Shown here piece after piece: positions 41,865-50,634 of a stretch of DNA of 64,000 nucleotides. Origin of the DNA: Gammaproteobacteria bacterium (GTDB lineage: Bacteria > Pseudomonadota > Gammaproteobacteria > Ga0077536); NCBI GenBank assembly GCA_020849475.1, contig JADLGE010000074.1:61709-125708 (forward strand), given 5' to 3'. The position numbers were made by a program, and so were the translations under genes. Position 1 is the first letter of the stretch. Every line of letters begins with the position of its first letter. Below the pieces are notes generated by a model. The model saw only the letters and a list, made by a program, of their open reading frames with translations. It made no database searches and was not told the DNA's origin.

Positions 41865-42740
41865 ATGAATGTTCACTACATGCAGGCGATTCGCGCCCGC
41901 TACGAAAGTCTGGGCTATACGCCCTATCGCTGGTTCGAAGCCGACGGCGCGCCGCCTTGGCAGCCGCTGCCCAAACCCTTGGCCGAGGCGCGGCTCGGAC
42001 TGTTGTCGACCTCCGGCGCCTACGCGCTCGGCCAGGTCGCCTATCACTACAAGGACGACACCTCGATACGCGCACTGCCAAGCAATGTCGCGATAGAGGA
42101 CGTGCGCTTCTCACACATCACCGAGAACTACCTGGTCGACCCGAAACGCGATCCGAACTGCATCCTGCCGCTCACTCAGCTGCGCACGCTGCGCGATGAA
42201 GGCGTGGTCGGCGAGCTCGCCGATGAAGTGTTGTCGTGCATGGGCGGTGTGTATTCGCAGCGCCGCGTGCGCGAGGAAGTGGCGCCCGCCATCCTGGAAA
42301 AATTCAAGGCTCAACGGGTCGATTGCGCGTTACTGGTAGCGATGTGACCCGTGTGTCACCAGACCGTGTGTCTGGTCGCACGTCATCTCGAAGCTCACGG
42401 CATCCCGACCATGTGTGTGGGCAGTGCCATCGATATTTTCCAGGCCGGACGGCCGCCGCGCGCGACGTTTGTCGACTACCCGCTCGGCCACAGCAGTGGC
42501 AAGCCGTTTGATACGGCCGACCAGCTGTCGATCGTGCGTGCCGCCGTGGCGGGATTCACGCGCATGACCGCCCCCGGAGAGATCCAGGTGCTGGCCAATC
42601 GCTGGGGTGATGATGACTGGCGCGCCGAGGCGTCCTCGACCAAGGGTCAGGACACGCGCCAGCCGCGTGACGAAACGCCGCAATTCCAGCTGCCGGCGGA
42701 CCGCAGCGCGGCACTGGCGAGCGGCGCCCTGCGCGAGTAG
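41865..42740 (+). CDS. selenoprotein B-family protein (glycine/betaine/sarcosine reductase type) with in-frame UGA read as selenocysteine
   Basis: 291 aa if the TGA at 42345-42347 is read through as selenocysteine 161. Before it the frame encodes MNVHYMQAIRARYESLGYTPYRW ... FSHITENYLVDPKRDPNCILPLTQLRTLRDEGVVGELADEVLSCMGG ... RVDCALLVAM. After it the same frame continues P-V-C-H-Q-T-V-C-L-V-A-R-H-L-E, then GIPTMCVGSAIDIF, DYPLGHSSGKPFD and a late APGEIQVLANRW. These are GrdB-family features: the residue before PVC is the redox Cys or Sec, here giving U161-x2-C164. A hairpin starting at 42351 fits a bacterial SECIS. GrdB of amino acid reductases uses selenocysteine this way; proteobacterial relatives have unknown reductase roles. 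An ordinary caller would give two ORFs split at 42347. selA, selB and selC are not in the window. Confidence 0.82.
42351..42383 (+). promoter_or_regulatory. predicted bacterial SECIS element
   Basis: Within the coding frame, just after the in-frame TGA (42345-42347). ACCAGAC (42358-42364), loop CGTGT (42365-42369) and GTCTGGT (42370-42376) form a perfect 7-bp stem. A C/C mismatch and six more pairs, three of them G-U, extend it (42351-42356 with 42378-42383). The distance from UGA to the loop is 17 nt and the second loop base is G; published bacterial SECIS rules ask for about 16-37 nt and a G in the first two loop bases. This would bind SelB. Confidence 0.8.
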
Positions 42741-42760
42741 CGCGCGGCGCAGCCCGCGTT

Positions 42761-43549
42761 TCAGGATTGAAAACGCGGGCTGCGCTTTTCCATGAAAGCG
42801 CGCATGCCTTCGCGCGCATCCTCACCGAGGAAAAGTTGTTCCTGGGTGCGTTGCTCATAGGCGAGCACCGTGGCAAGTGATTGCTCGGCGCCGAGATAGA
42901 CACCGTGCTTGATGGCGGCGAGCGCCGCCGCCGGCCCCTGCGCAAGCTGTTCAGCGCGCGTCAGCACGTCCTGCATGAAAGACTCGGCAGGAAAAATTCG
43001 ATTGATGATGCCGAGGCGATAAGCCTCATCGGCGTCGATGCGGTCACCGTGCATCATGAGTTCCATCGCGCGGCTGGTGCCGACCAGCCGCGTCAGCAGG
43101 TAGTGTCCGCCCCAGTCGGGCACCAGGCCAATCTTGACGAAGCTTTCCGCGAAACGCGTGCGCGTGGAGCCGTAACGGATATCACAGGCCAACGCGAGAT
43201 TGGCGCCACCGCCGGCGGCCGCGCCGTTGATGGCGGCGATCACGGGTTTGTCCATCGCGCGCAGAAATTGAATCAAGTCACTCGCGACCGCGGTGCGCGC
43301 CACCACGGGCCTGGCATCGTCACGCGCCTGCAGTTCCAGCATGTTGGCGATGTCGCCACCCGCGCAGAAGGCATCGCCGGCGCCGGTGATCACCACCACA
43401 CCGACCTCGGGGTCGGCAGCGGCGCGCTCGAGGCCGGCGAGAATGTCTTCACGCATGGTGCCTGCCAGCGCGTTCATGGCGGCCGGACGATTCAGGGTAA
43501 TCAACGCGACGCGCGCGCTGACCGCATACAAAACCTGGCTTTCGCTCAT
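42761..43549 (-). CDS. enoyl-CoA hydratase/isomerase family protein
   Basis: 262 aa crotonase fold. Signatures: LYAVSARVALITLNRPAAMNALAGTM, VVVITGAGDAFCAGGDIANMLEL (oxyanion hole) and KPVIAAINGAAAGGGANLALACDIRYGS. The acid/base glutamates vary among the family; in this sequence the second position is in FVKIGLVPDWGGHYLL where an Asp sits in the usual Glu region, so whether it is a true hydratase or a related isomerase is uncertain. It acts on acyl-CoA in a beta-oxidation-like pathway. Convergent with the selenoprotein gene. Confidence 0.9.
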   Translation of the reverse strand: MSESQVLYAVSARVALITLNRPAAMNALAGTMREDILAGLERAAADPEVGVVVITGAGDAFCAGGDIANMLELQARDDARPVVARTAVASDLIQFLRAMDKPVIAAINGAAAGGGANLALACDIRYGSTRTRFAESFVKIGLVPDWGGHYLLTRLVGTSRAMELMMHGDRIDADEAYRLGIINRIFPAESFMQDVLTRAEQLAQGPAAALAAIKHGVYLGAEQSLATVLAYEQRTQEQLFLGEDAREGMRAFMEKRSPRFQS

Positions 43550-43576
43550 GGCCGGCCTTTCGATTCGTGCTTGGGA

Positions 43577-44431
43577 TTATTGCGCGCTGCGGCTGACCAG
43601 CCGCAGCAGTTCACGCAGGCGACTTTTCACCACGCTGGCATGTGCCGGCCCCATGCGCAGCAGCAGCTTCTGACCGACCGAGCGCGATTCGAGACCTGCG
43701 TCGGCGAATTTGTACATCACGGTCGGCTGCACCAGGGCCAGGGGCGTGGCTACCTCGGGCGTCACCAGCAGATGATCGATGACGTCCACCAGGCGGTCGT
43801 TGAAATAGGCCTTTGGATAACCCAAAGCCTCGAAGGCGCTCTGAAAGCGTGGGTATTCGCGCACATAGAGCGCTGCCAGCCGTTTCATGTCGAGCTTTTC
43901 AAGCACAGCGATATAGGCGTCGTAACGCGCGGCATTGTCAGGCGCGAAACGCAGCGCGCCACCGTCGCCGTTGACCAGCGGCAGATTGCCCAGCGGGCGC
44001 AGCGGCCACAGCCGCACCGGCAGTTTGTCGTGGGACAGGTTGTCGACCGCCACCACGATACGGTTGATGAGGTCGTCACTCACCACCCACTGTCGAAACG
44101 CGTCGCTGCCGAGCACCGCTTCAAGCGCGGCCTCAAAGCTCTGCTCCGTCGGCGCGGGGCCGGCGGCATCGCTGGCAGTGGACGGCGCGGCGGCCGGCGC
44201 CTGCTGGCGCCCGGCCTCGCTTTGTTCTATCGGGTTGACCACCGCCGGCTCGGCGATGGTGGCAGGTTCATCGGCGCTGGGCGCCGCCACCGGCGTCGGC
44301 ACGCTCGGCAAGGTCAAAGTGTGCAAATCGTGCAGCGGTTGCTGCAGTCCGCGGAAATACAGCGCGCCTATCACCGCCAGGGCCAACACCGTGACGACCA
44401 TTGGCCACTTCGAATCTTGCCTGGAACTCAT
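43577..44431 (-). CDS. DUF3014 domain-containing membrane-anchored protein
   Basis: 284 aa from ATG 44431. One N-terminal membrane helix (WPMVVTVLALAVIGALYF) is followed by a proline/alanine-rich linker to about residue 90 and then a folded domain (FEAALEAVLGSDAFRQWVVSDDLINRIVVAVDNLSHDKLPVRLWPLRP ... ALYVREYPRFQSAFEALGYPKAYFNDRLVDVIDHLL) that matches DUF3014 of gammaproteobacteria. The domain should be periplasmic. Its function is not known. It lies 27 bases upstream of the enoyl-CoA hydratase start on the same strand. Confidence 0.8.
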   Translation of the reverse strand: MSSRQDSKWPMVVTVLALAVIGALYFRGLQQPLHDLHTLTLPSVPTPVAAPSADEPATIAEPAVVNPIEQSEAGRQQAPAAAPSTASDAAGPAPTEQSFEAALEAVLGSDAFRQWVVSDDLINRIVVAVDNLSHDKLPVRLWPLRPLGNLPLVNGDGGALRFAPDNAARYDAYIAVLEKLDMKRLAALYVREYPRFQSAFEALGYPKAYFNDRLVDVIDHLLVTPEVATPLALVQPTVMYKFADAGLESRSVGQKLLLRMGPAHASVVKSRLRELLRLVSRSAQ

Positions 44432-44523
44432 CACCCTGCCCTGTCGCCACGCGCTCTGCGCTCACCGTACCCCGCAAAGCTGGCCGCCGTCACGCGCTGC
44501 ATGACGCCGGCAGGCAATGCACC

Positions 44524-45234
44524 TCAGGCGCCGGGTTCACGTCCCTGCCAATGATCCCAGCAACTGACTTCTTCGACGGCCAGACGCTTGGCAGGTTTCA
44601 AATCGCCGCCCGTCAACCACGCCACCGGCAGCAGGGCGGCCTGGGTGTAGGTGTCGGGAATGCCGAGCAGGGCGCTGACTTCCTTTTCGTAACGCAGATG
44701 CAGGGTGGTCCAGGCCGAGGCCAGGCGCCGCGCGCGCAGCGCCAGCATCAAGGACCAGGTGGCGGGCAGTATCGAGCCCCACATCGAGGCCTGGGTGAAA
44801 ACGTCGTCGTTCTCGAAGCGGCCTTCGATGCAGGGAATGAGCATCACCGGTGCGCGCTCGAGGTTTTCCATGAGATAGCCGCCGGATTTCATCATCGCTT
44901 CGCGCTGCTGCTGGCGCGGGTCGGCCTCCTGGTACTCGCGCATCATCGTCACGCCGGTACGTGACAGGCCGGTCTTGCCCGCCACGTAATCGGTCGCCGC
45001 CAGGCGGTAATACTCGGCGATGGCGCGACGCTTGGCGGCATCGGTCACCACCATGAAGCGCCAGGTCTGGGTATTGGCGCCGGTAGGCGCCTGCAATGCG
45101 ATGCGCAGGGCGTCCTTGATCATGGCGTTCGGCACGGGGCGCTCGAAGTCGAGGCGCAGCCGCACGCTGCGAGTGGTGGTCAGCACGTGATCGACGCTGT
45201 CGAGATCGATGGCGCGAGGGGTGTCGTCGTTCAT
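44524..45234 (-). CDS. nitroreductase family protein
   Basis: 236 aa. The N-terminal TTRSVRLRLDFERPVPNAMIKDALRIALQAPTGANTQTWRFMVVTD and the middle ASMWGSILPATWSLMLALRARRLASAWTTLHLRYEKEVSALLGIPDTYTQAALLPVAWLTG are typical of FMN-binding nitroreductases that reduce nitro groups, quinones or enones with NAD(P)H. It forms a homodimer in known members. The neighbouring VOC protein gene lies 56 bases away on the same strand. Substrate unknown. Confidence 0.9.
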   Translation of the reverse strand: MNDDTPRAIDLDSVDHVLTTTRSVRLRLDFERPVPNAMIKDALRIALQAPTGANTQTWRFMVVTDAAKRRAIAEYYRLAATDYVAGKTGLSRTGVTMMREYQEADPRQQQREAMMKSGGYLMENLERAPVMLIPCIEGRFENDDVFTQASMWGSILPATWSLMLALRARRLASAWTTLHLRYEKEVSALLGIPDTYTQAALLPVAWLTGGDLKPAKRLAVEEVSCWDHWQGREPGA

Positions 45235-45290
45235 CAGGGACTCCGCTTTGCTTGAAGGTCTTTACGAAAAGATAACGTCACAGCGCGTGC

Positions 45291-45779
45291 TCAGGTCTGC
45301 CATGTCGCCTCGTTCATGTGCTCCCACAGTTGAATCATGTTGCCGTCGGCGTCGTAGAACAGGAACGAGCGGCCAATCGAAGCGCAGGTCCACACGTATT
45401 CGGTCTGGGTGCGGTAGCCGGCCGCTCGCACCTTGTCGAACCACGCGTCGATGTCGTCAACCATGAGTCCCAGTTCGTGGAAGCCGGTATGGCCGTATTG
45501 CAGGTTTTCCGGCGGGGTTTTCTGGATCAGGGGCGTCTCGCACTGTTGCAGTTCAATCAGCGCGCCTTCGTCGGAGGCCAGCAGCACCATCTTCGAGCGC
45601 GCGTTCTTGACCTTGAAGATGTCGTCCAGCAGTTTGGGATACATATAGGTCTTGGGCCCCGGCCCCTGGCCGTCGGGGATGACGGTGTCGACCACCACCT
45701 TGAAGCCCATGACATCGCGCCACAGGCGGGTCGCCTCGTCGATGTCGCTCACGAATATCGCCATGTGATGAAAGCGCAT
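45291..45779 (-). CDS. VOC family (glyoxalase/bleomycin resistance) protein
   Basis: 162 aa from ATG 45779. It has the vicinal-oxygen-chelate fold with FHHMAIFVSDIDEATRLWRDVMGFKVVVDT in the first half, and YGHTGFHELGLMVDDIDAWFDKVRAAGYRTQTEY plus SFLFYDADGNMIQLWEH in the second. Metal ligands H4 or H5, E/H near HELGLMV and E in QLWEH are plausible. Members include dioxygenases, isomerases and glyoxalases. The upstream frame to 45983 is rejected as it is proline- and arginine-rich and unlike the family. Confidence 0.88.
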   Translation of the reverse strand: MRFHHMAIFVSDIDEATRLWRDVMGFKVVVDTVIPDGQGPGPKTYMYPKLLDDIFKVKNARSKMVLLASDEGALIELQQCETPLIQKTPPENLQYGHTGFHELGLMVDDIDAWFDKVRAAGYRTQTEYVWTCASIGRSFLFYDADGNMIQLWEHMNEATWQT

Positions 45780-46118
45780 AAAGGTCTCCTGGGGGATGGG
45801 ATGGGCGGTGGCGCACGGCCGGCCCGGCCTGCGCCCGGGCATTCTCGGTGCTGGCGCGGCGGCCACGCTACGCGCTAACGGGGGGGGCGGGGGCGCACCG
45901 AAGGCACAGGATTTGCGCTGTGGCGCTCGCCCCACTTCTGATCTGCCGCGTCTGCGCTGATAATGTCGCGCGCCGTCGCCCATCCTTTCGCTTCACCTGC
46001 CGCATCCGGCCGGGAACGTCACCGCCGAAGGCGATGTCGAAACGCGGCCATTGCAGGCCGTCGGCGCCCTCGCCTTGCCCAGCGCGAGTCAGGCGCCAAA
46101 TCAACTGGAGATTTTCGA

Positions 46119-46988
46119 TTGAACCGTAGACAGTTTCTTGCAGGGATGTCGGTCCTCGCCGCCGGCGGCATGATGCCACTGACCACGCGCGCCGCGATCA
46201 GCACGCCATTCACCTTCGACCTCGAGCCGCCGATGACCGCGCGCGAGGCCTTCGTGGAATGGATGGTCAACAACCGCGGTGAAGACCGGCACTTTCTCGG
46301 CCAGCGCTGGGATCGTCTGCAGGCGATGGTCGAGCACAAGGATGTCTGGGACGATGTGGTCAAACGCGCCTTCCTGTTGACCCCGCGCGAAGAGTTCGTG
46401 CAGAAGGTCAATCGCTCCCACAGCTACGATCACAATTTTCTCGATATCGGTTACGGCGTGACGATCTCCGGTCCGCACCTGGTCGGACGCATGACCAACA
46501 GCCTCGAGATCAAGCAGGGTGACAAGGTGCTCGAAATAGGCACCGGCTCAGGCTTCCAGTCATCGTTCCTCGCGCACCTGACCGACAAGTGCTATTCGAT
46601 AGAAATCATCAAGCCCTTGGCCGAGCGCACGCGCGGCGTGTACGACGAGCTCATCGGTCGCGGCTACAGCGAATTCCAGAACATCACCACCAAGAACGCC
46701 GACGGCTACTATGGCTGGGAAGAGTTCGCGCCCTTCGACAAAATCATCGTCACCTGCGGCATCGACCACGTGCCGCCGCCGCTCCTGAAGCAGTTGCAGC
46801 CACAGGGCGTGATGCTGGTGCCCATCGGCCCGCCCGGCGCGCAACGCGTGCTCAAGATCATCAAGGGCGTGGAAGCCGATGGCAGCACGCACATCGCGCG
46901 CACCGACATCTACAACGGTCGCATCGTTCCCTTCGTACCGTTCAAGAAACTGGACGGCGACAAGATCTCGGGTACCCATAACACCTGA
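46119..46988 (+). CDS. exported protein-L-isoaspartate O-methyltransferase-like protein with twin-arginine signal
   Basis: 289 aa from TTG 46119, with GGAG eight bases upstream. The first residues, NRRQFLAGMSVLAAGGMM, contain a twin-arginine (RRxFLAG) export motif and a hydrophobic core. The body has SAM-binding motifs of the PCMT family: DKVLEIGTGSGFQSSFLAHL, and YYGWEEFAPFDKIIVTCGIDHVPPPLLKQLQPQGVMLVPIGPPG. PCMTs repair isoaspartyl residues in the cytoplasm; an exported one is unusual and SAM is not expected in the periplasm, so its role is open. It is 76 bases upstream of a membrane spermidine-synthase-like gene. Confidence 0.8.
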   Translation: MNRRQFLAGMSVLAAGGMMPLTTRAAISTPFTFDLEPPMTAREAFVEWMVNNRGEDRHFLGQRWDRLQAMVEHKDVWDDVVKRAFLLTPREEFVQKVNRSHSYDHNFLDIGYGVTISGPHLVGRMTNSLEIKQGDKVLEIGTGSGFQSSFLAHLTDKCYSIEIIKPLAERTRGVYDELIGRGYSEFQNITTKNADGYYGWEEFAPFDKIIVTCGIDHVPPPLLKQLQPQGVMLVPIGPPGAQRVLKIIKGVEADGSTHIARTDIYNGRIVPFVPFKKLDGDKISGTHNT

Positions 46989-47064
46989 GTTGCCTGACCG
47001 CAGTGGCCGCCACTGACAGCGGCGGCCGATACACCGGAACTGCGCCGGTCACCACGGATTGACT

Positions 47065-49695
47065 ATGCAAGACGTTCGCGAGTTGAACTCTGGCGCCCGC
47101 CTTTATATCGCGGTCGGCCTGCTGGCGGGCGCGGTGATCGCGCTGCAGATAGCCGTGATGCGCATCTTCGCCGCCGGCAACTGGGCGCACTTCGGCTCGT
47201 TCATCGTCAGCATCGCGATGCTCGGCGTCGGCATTTCGAGCACCGTGATGTGCGTGCGTCAGCCGTGGTTCGAGCGTCACTGGCGGCGCATCGCGAGCGC
47301 TGCGCTGCTGGCTTTCGGCCCGATTGCTGTAGCCGCCAACCTCATCGCCCAGCAGTTTCCCTTCAACGCCATCTTCCTGATTGCCGACGACAGCCAGAAG
47401 TGGCGACTGGCCGGCAACTTCGTGCTCTACCTGCTGCCGTTCTTCACCGGCAGCCTGTTTTTGGGAACGGTGTTCCTGAAGACCCGTCAGCAGTTCGCGC
47501 GCATCTACTTCGCCGATCTCGCCGGCTGCGGTCTGTGTGGCCTCGCCACGCTCGGCGGCATGTGGCTGTATGCGCCCGAGCACCTGCTGCTCATTCCGCT
47601 CATGCTGTGGCTGGCGGCGGGTGTGGCCTGGGCGTGGACGATTGCGAGTCGCCGCGTGTTATTCGGCCTGCTGGTGGCGGGCGCACTGGCGTGGTCGGGG
47701 CAGACCTGGCTCGCCGACAGCCTGGCGCTGACGCGCCTCGCGGTCTCGGAATACAAGGGAGTCTCGTACGCGCAACGCTTTCCCGATGCCCAGCGCGTGT
47801 ACGAGCGCGCCACGCCTTTCGGTCATCTCGAAATCTATGCAAGCTCCTACCTGCATTTCGCGCCGGGCCTGTCGGACAACGCCGCGCTCAACCTGCCCGA
47901 GATGCCGGACAACGCCTACCTCGGTCTTTACATCGACGGTGACGGACCGATAGGCATCATTCGCGATCTGCCGGCCAGCCAGACCGCCTATTTCGATTAC
48001 CTGCCGACCGCCCTGCCGTTTGCGCTGAAGCAGGACGCCGACGTGTTCGTGGTGCAATTCGGCGGCGGCCTTTCGACCGCCAGCGCGCTCAACAAGGGCG
48101 CGCGCTCGGTGACCGTCGCCGACAGTAATCCGGCAGTCTTGAACGCCTTTCGTCATGATGCGGGACTGCGCGAATTCACCGGTGACATCCTCGCCAAACC
48201 GCGCGTCAAAGTGGTGGCGCAGGACGGGCGCATCTTTCTGTCCAATACCGATGAACGTTACGACGTGGTCGACCTGAGTCTCGCCGATTCGGCCGGACTG
48301 TCGAATCCCGGCGGCTTCGCCATCGCCGAGAAGTACAACTACACCACCGAGGCGATGCGCACCTACATGCGTGCCTTGAAAAACGGTGGCGTGCTGGCCG
48401 TGACTTTGTGGAACAAGGAAGAGCCACCGAAATCGGTGCTGCGCCTGTACGCGACCATGGTTGCCGCCGCGCGCGAGATGGGCGAACCAGACCTCGAGCG
48501 CTGCTTCTACGTGGTGTCGAGCTATCTCTCCACCGCGACGGTGCTGTATCGCCGCGGCGGCTTCAGTGATGAAGAAGTGGCGACGCTCAAAGCCCGCACC
48601 CGCGCGCTGTCTTTCGATGAAATCCAGGCGCCGGGCAGTCAGGTCGACGCGCACGCGGCGGATGATGTGATGGCCGCCTACCGCGCGCAGATCTTCGGCA
48701 AACTGCCGGCCTCGGGCGATGCCAGCATTCCCGACGACAGCAGCGCCGCCACTGAACCCGGCGCCGAGAGCGCGGACGACGACATGGGCGCCGAGACCGG
48801 CGACGCGCCGACGGTGATGCCGTCGATCGCACTCGCACGCGCGGCGTGGGCGGCGCTGCTCGCCAACCAGTGGCAGCCGTTCGCCGACACCTACGTCTAC
48901 GATCTGCATGCGCTCACCAATCAACGCCCCTACTTCGCCGCCTACCTGCGCCCCGCGTCCCTGCCTGGCGTGCTGGACCGGCTCGACCTCCTGCAGGACG
49001 AATGGGGTTATCTCCTGGTCTGGGCAACGCTCATCATCGCCTGCTGCGCAGGCGCCATCCTCATCGCCTTGCCGGCGCTGTTCGGCTGGCGTGGTCTGCT
49101 CGCGCGCTGTCCGGGCAAGGTCGGCACCTTGCTGTATTTCGCCTGCCTTGGCGCGGGCTACATCATGGTCGAGGTGGTGCTGATCAGCCATTTCATCCTC
49201 GCACTCAGCAATGCCACGGTGTCGGCCACCGTGCTCATTACCGGCATGCTGGTGTTTTCCGGTTTCGGCAGCCTGTGCGCGGAGCGCTATCTCGATTCGG
49301 CGCGGCGCGTGATGCCTTACATCTTCATCGCCATTGCAGTGCTCTTGATTGGCTATGGATTGTTCATCGACCGCGCGCTCGACGTGGTCGGCTCGCTGCC
49401 CTATGGGTGGCGACTGCCGTGCTGCTTCCTGTTGATTCTGCCGCCGGCATTCTTGATGGGCATGCCAATGCCTACCGGCATGACGTGGCTGGCGCGCCTT
49501 GGTAAGGAACAGATGTTCCTGTGGGCATGGGGTGTGAACGGCTGCATGTCGGTGATCGGCGCAGCGCTGGTGCCGCTGCTGGCGACGTCCTTTGGCTTGA
49601 GTTCCGCCCTGGTGCTGGCGGGTCTGCTCTACCTCGTGGCTTTGCCGGCCTTTCGTGCCTTGCTGCGACCGATGCTGCCGGCCAGCGCGGCGTGA
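47065..49695 (+). CDS. membrane protein with spermidine synthase-like methyltransferase domain
   Basis: 876 aa. Six or seven helices fill the first 240 residues (YIAVGLLAGAVIALQIAVMRIFAAGN, FVLYLLPFFTGSLFLGTVFL). A spermine/spermidine synthase-like domain follows at about 250-500 (DADVFVVQFGGGLSTASALNKGARSVTVADSNPAVLNAF, DVVDLSLADSAGL), and at least six more helices end the protein from about residue 640. Such proteins are known from genomes but not characterised; whether it transfers aminopropyl groups or is only a fold relative is unknown. The stop overlaps the start of the next gene by a GTGA. Confidence 0.82.
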   Translation: MQDVRELNSGARLYIAVGLLAGAVIALQIAVMRIFAAGNWAHFGSFIVSIAMLGVGISSTVMCVRQPWFERHWRRIASAALLAFGPIAVAANLIAQQFPFNAIFLIADDSQKWRLAGNFVLYLLPFFTGSLFLGTVFLKTRQQFARIYFADLAGCGLCGLATLGGMWLYAPEHLLLIPLMLWLAAGVAWAWTIASRRVLFGLLVAGALAWSGQTWLADSLALTRLAVSEYKGVSYAQRFPDAQRVYERATPFGHLEIYASSYLHFAPGLSDNAALNLPEMPDNAYLGLYIDGDGPIGIIRDLPASQTAYFDYLPTALPFALKQDADVFVVQFGGGLSTASALNKGARSVTVADSNPAVLNAFRHDAGLREFTGDILAKPRVKVVAQDGRIFLSNTDERYDVVDLSLADSAGLSNPGGFAIAEKYNYTTEAMRTYMRALKNGGVLAVTLWNKEEPPKSVLRLYATMVAAAREMGEPDLERCFYVVSSYLSTATVLYRRGGFSDEEVATLKARTRALSFDEIQAPGSQVDAHAADDVMAAYRAQIFGKLPASGDASIPDDSSAATEPGAESADDDMGAETGDAPTVMPSIALARAAWAALLANQWQPFADTYVYDLHALTNQRPYFAAYLRPASLPGVLDRLDLLQDEWGYLLVWATLIIACCAGAILIALPALFGWRGLLARCPGKVGTLLYFACLGAGYIMVEVVLISHFILALSNATVSATVLITGMLVFSGFGSLCAERYLDSARRVMPYIFIAIAVLLIGYGLFIDRALDVVGSLPYGWRLPCCFLLILPPAFLMGMPMPTGMTWLARLGKEQMFLWAWGVNGCMSVIGAALVPLLATSFGLSSALVLAGLLYLVALPAFRALLRPMLPASAA

Positions 49696-50543
49696 CACGC
49701 GCCCACGACCAGGTCTGCCTCACGCCGTTCGACGAGAGCCCTTTCCCGCTGCGCAAGGGCCACGCGTTTTTCGATCAACGCGACGGCGCGCGCCGCGGTC
49801 GCACCACGCGTCACGGCCAGGTGTACTGGGAAGATCCGACCTACAGCTGCCGCGACGTGTTACTGGCCGTGCCCGCGGACTTCGACACCACGCAGGCCGC
49901 GACCCTGGTGGTCTACCTGCACGGCAATCGCGCGCGCCTCGAACGCGATGTGCTGATTCGCCAGCAGCTCGTCAAGCAAGTGCGCGCGGCCGACATCAAC
50001 GCCGTGCTGGTGGCGCCGCAGCTGGCGCTCGATGCGCCCGATTCCAGCGCCGGCCGCTTCGCGCAACGCGGTGTGTTCGCGCGCTTCCTCGATGAGGCCG
50101 CGCACAGGCTGGGTGCACTTGGCGGCACGGGCGCCGCACCGTTTCGCGCCGCGCGCCTGATCATCATCGCCTATAGCGGCGGCTACTGTCCGGCGGCGGC
50201 GGCCCTCGCAGTCGGCGGTGTGCGCACGCGGGTGCGCGGCGTGGTGTTGCTCGATGCACTCTACGATCATGAAGCGCTGTTCGCGCAATGGCTGGCGCAA
50301 CATCGTCGTCATGCGTTTCTGTTGAGCGCCTATACCCACAGCACGCGCACGCGCAACGTGCATCTGCGCACGCTGCTGAAACACGGCCCTGTACCACCGA
50401 CCCTCGGCCTGCGCGCACAACTGACGCCGGGCACGGCTTGCCTGGTGCCCCTCGATGGCGCGGTTGATCATGCCGACGTGGTGACCCGCGCGTGGTGCGA
50501 TGGGCCGGTGACCGATGTCTTGCGCCGCACCGGACGCGCGTGA
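49692..50543 (+). CDS. alpha/beta hydrolase-like protein
   Basis: 283 aa from GTG 49692, overlapping the preceding gene by four bases. LVVYLHGNRARLERDVL is the oxyanion-type HGN region and IIIAYSGGYCPAAAAL a nucleophile elbow (x-S-x-G variant). The fold is that of a serine hydrolase without a signal peptide, yet no exact family is recognised. The tight coupling to the membrane spermidine-synthase-like gene suggests a joint role. A catalytic histidine near the end (DHADVVTRAW) is possible. Confidence 0.6.
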   Translation: MTRAHDQVCLTPFDESPFPLRKGHAFFDQRDGARRGRTTRHGQVYWEDPTYSCRDVLLAVPADFDTTQAATLVVYLHGNRARLERDVLIRQQLVKQVRAADINAVLVAPQLALDAPDSSAGRFAQRGVFARFLDEAAHRLGALGGTGAAPFRAARLIIIAYSGGYCPAAAALAVGGVRTRVRGVVLLDALYDHEALFAQWLAQHRRHAFLLSAYTHSTRTRNVHLRTLLKHGPVPPTLGLRAQLTPGTACLVPLDGAVDHADVVTRAWCDGPVTDVLRRTGRA

Positions 50544-50634
50544 CGGCGGCAGCGGCCGCGTTACAATCGCCAGCCTGACAGCGCGCGCGGCAAGTCGTCG
50601 CGTGCCCACCGAGACTTCCTGGGGAGGAGGATTC

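Noticed and set aside
42345..42347. TGA read as a true stop, giving two genes (a truncated pseudogene and a GTG-start ORF at 42351)
   Set aside because: Both halves belong to one family, the frame is unbroken, and a SECIS-like hairpin follows. A pseudogene would be expected to show further damage.
45880..45895. G-rich run (CGGGGGGGCGGGGGCG) as a regulatory G-quadruplex
   Set aside because: It has only two G-tracts, too few for a canonical four-tract quadruplex, and lies in a short gap between divergent genes with no other support.
45963..46118. Upstream extension of the PCMT-like protein to 45963
   Set aside because: The TTG at 46119 has a good ribosome site and starts directly at a twin-arginine signal; the extension is Arg-rich and would bury it.
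47659..49698. 679-residue minus-strand open frame opposite the membrane spermidine-synthase-like gene
   Set aside because: It is antisense to a gene with transmembrane and SAM-type motifs; the product is His/Gln/Arg-rich without helices or motifs.
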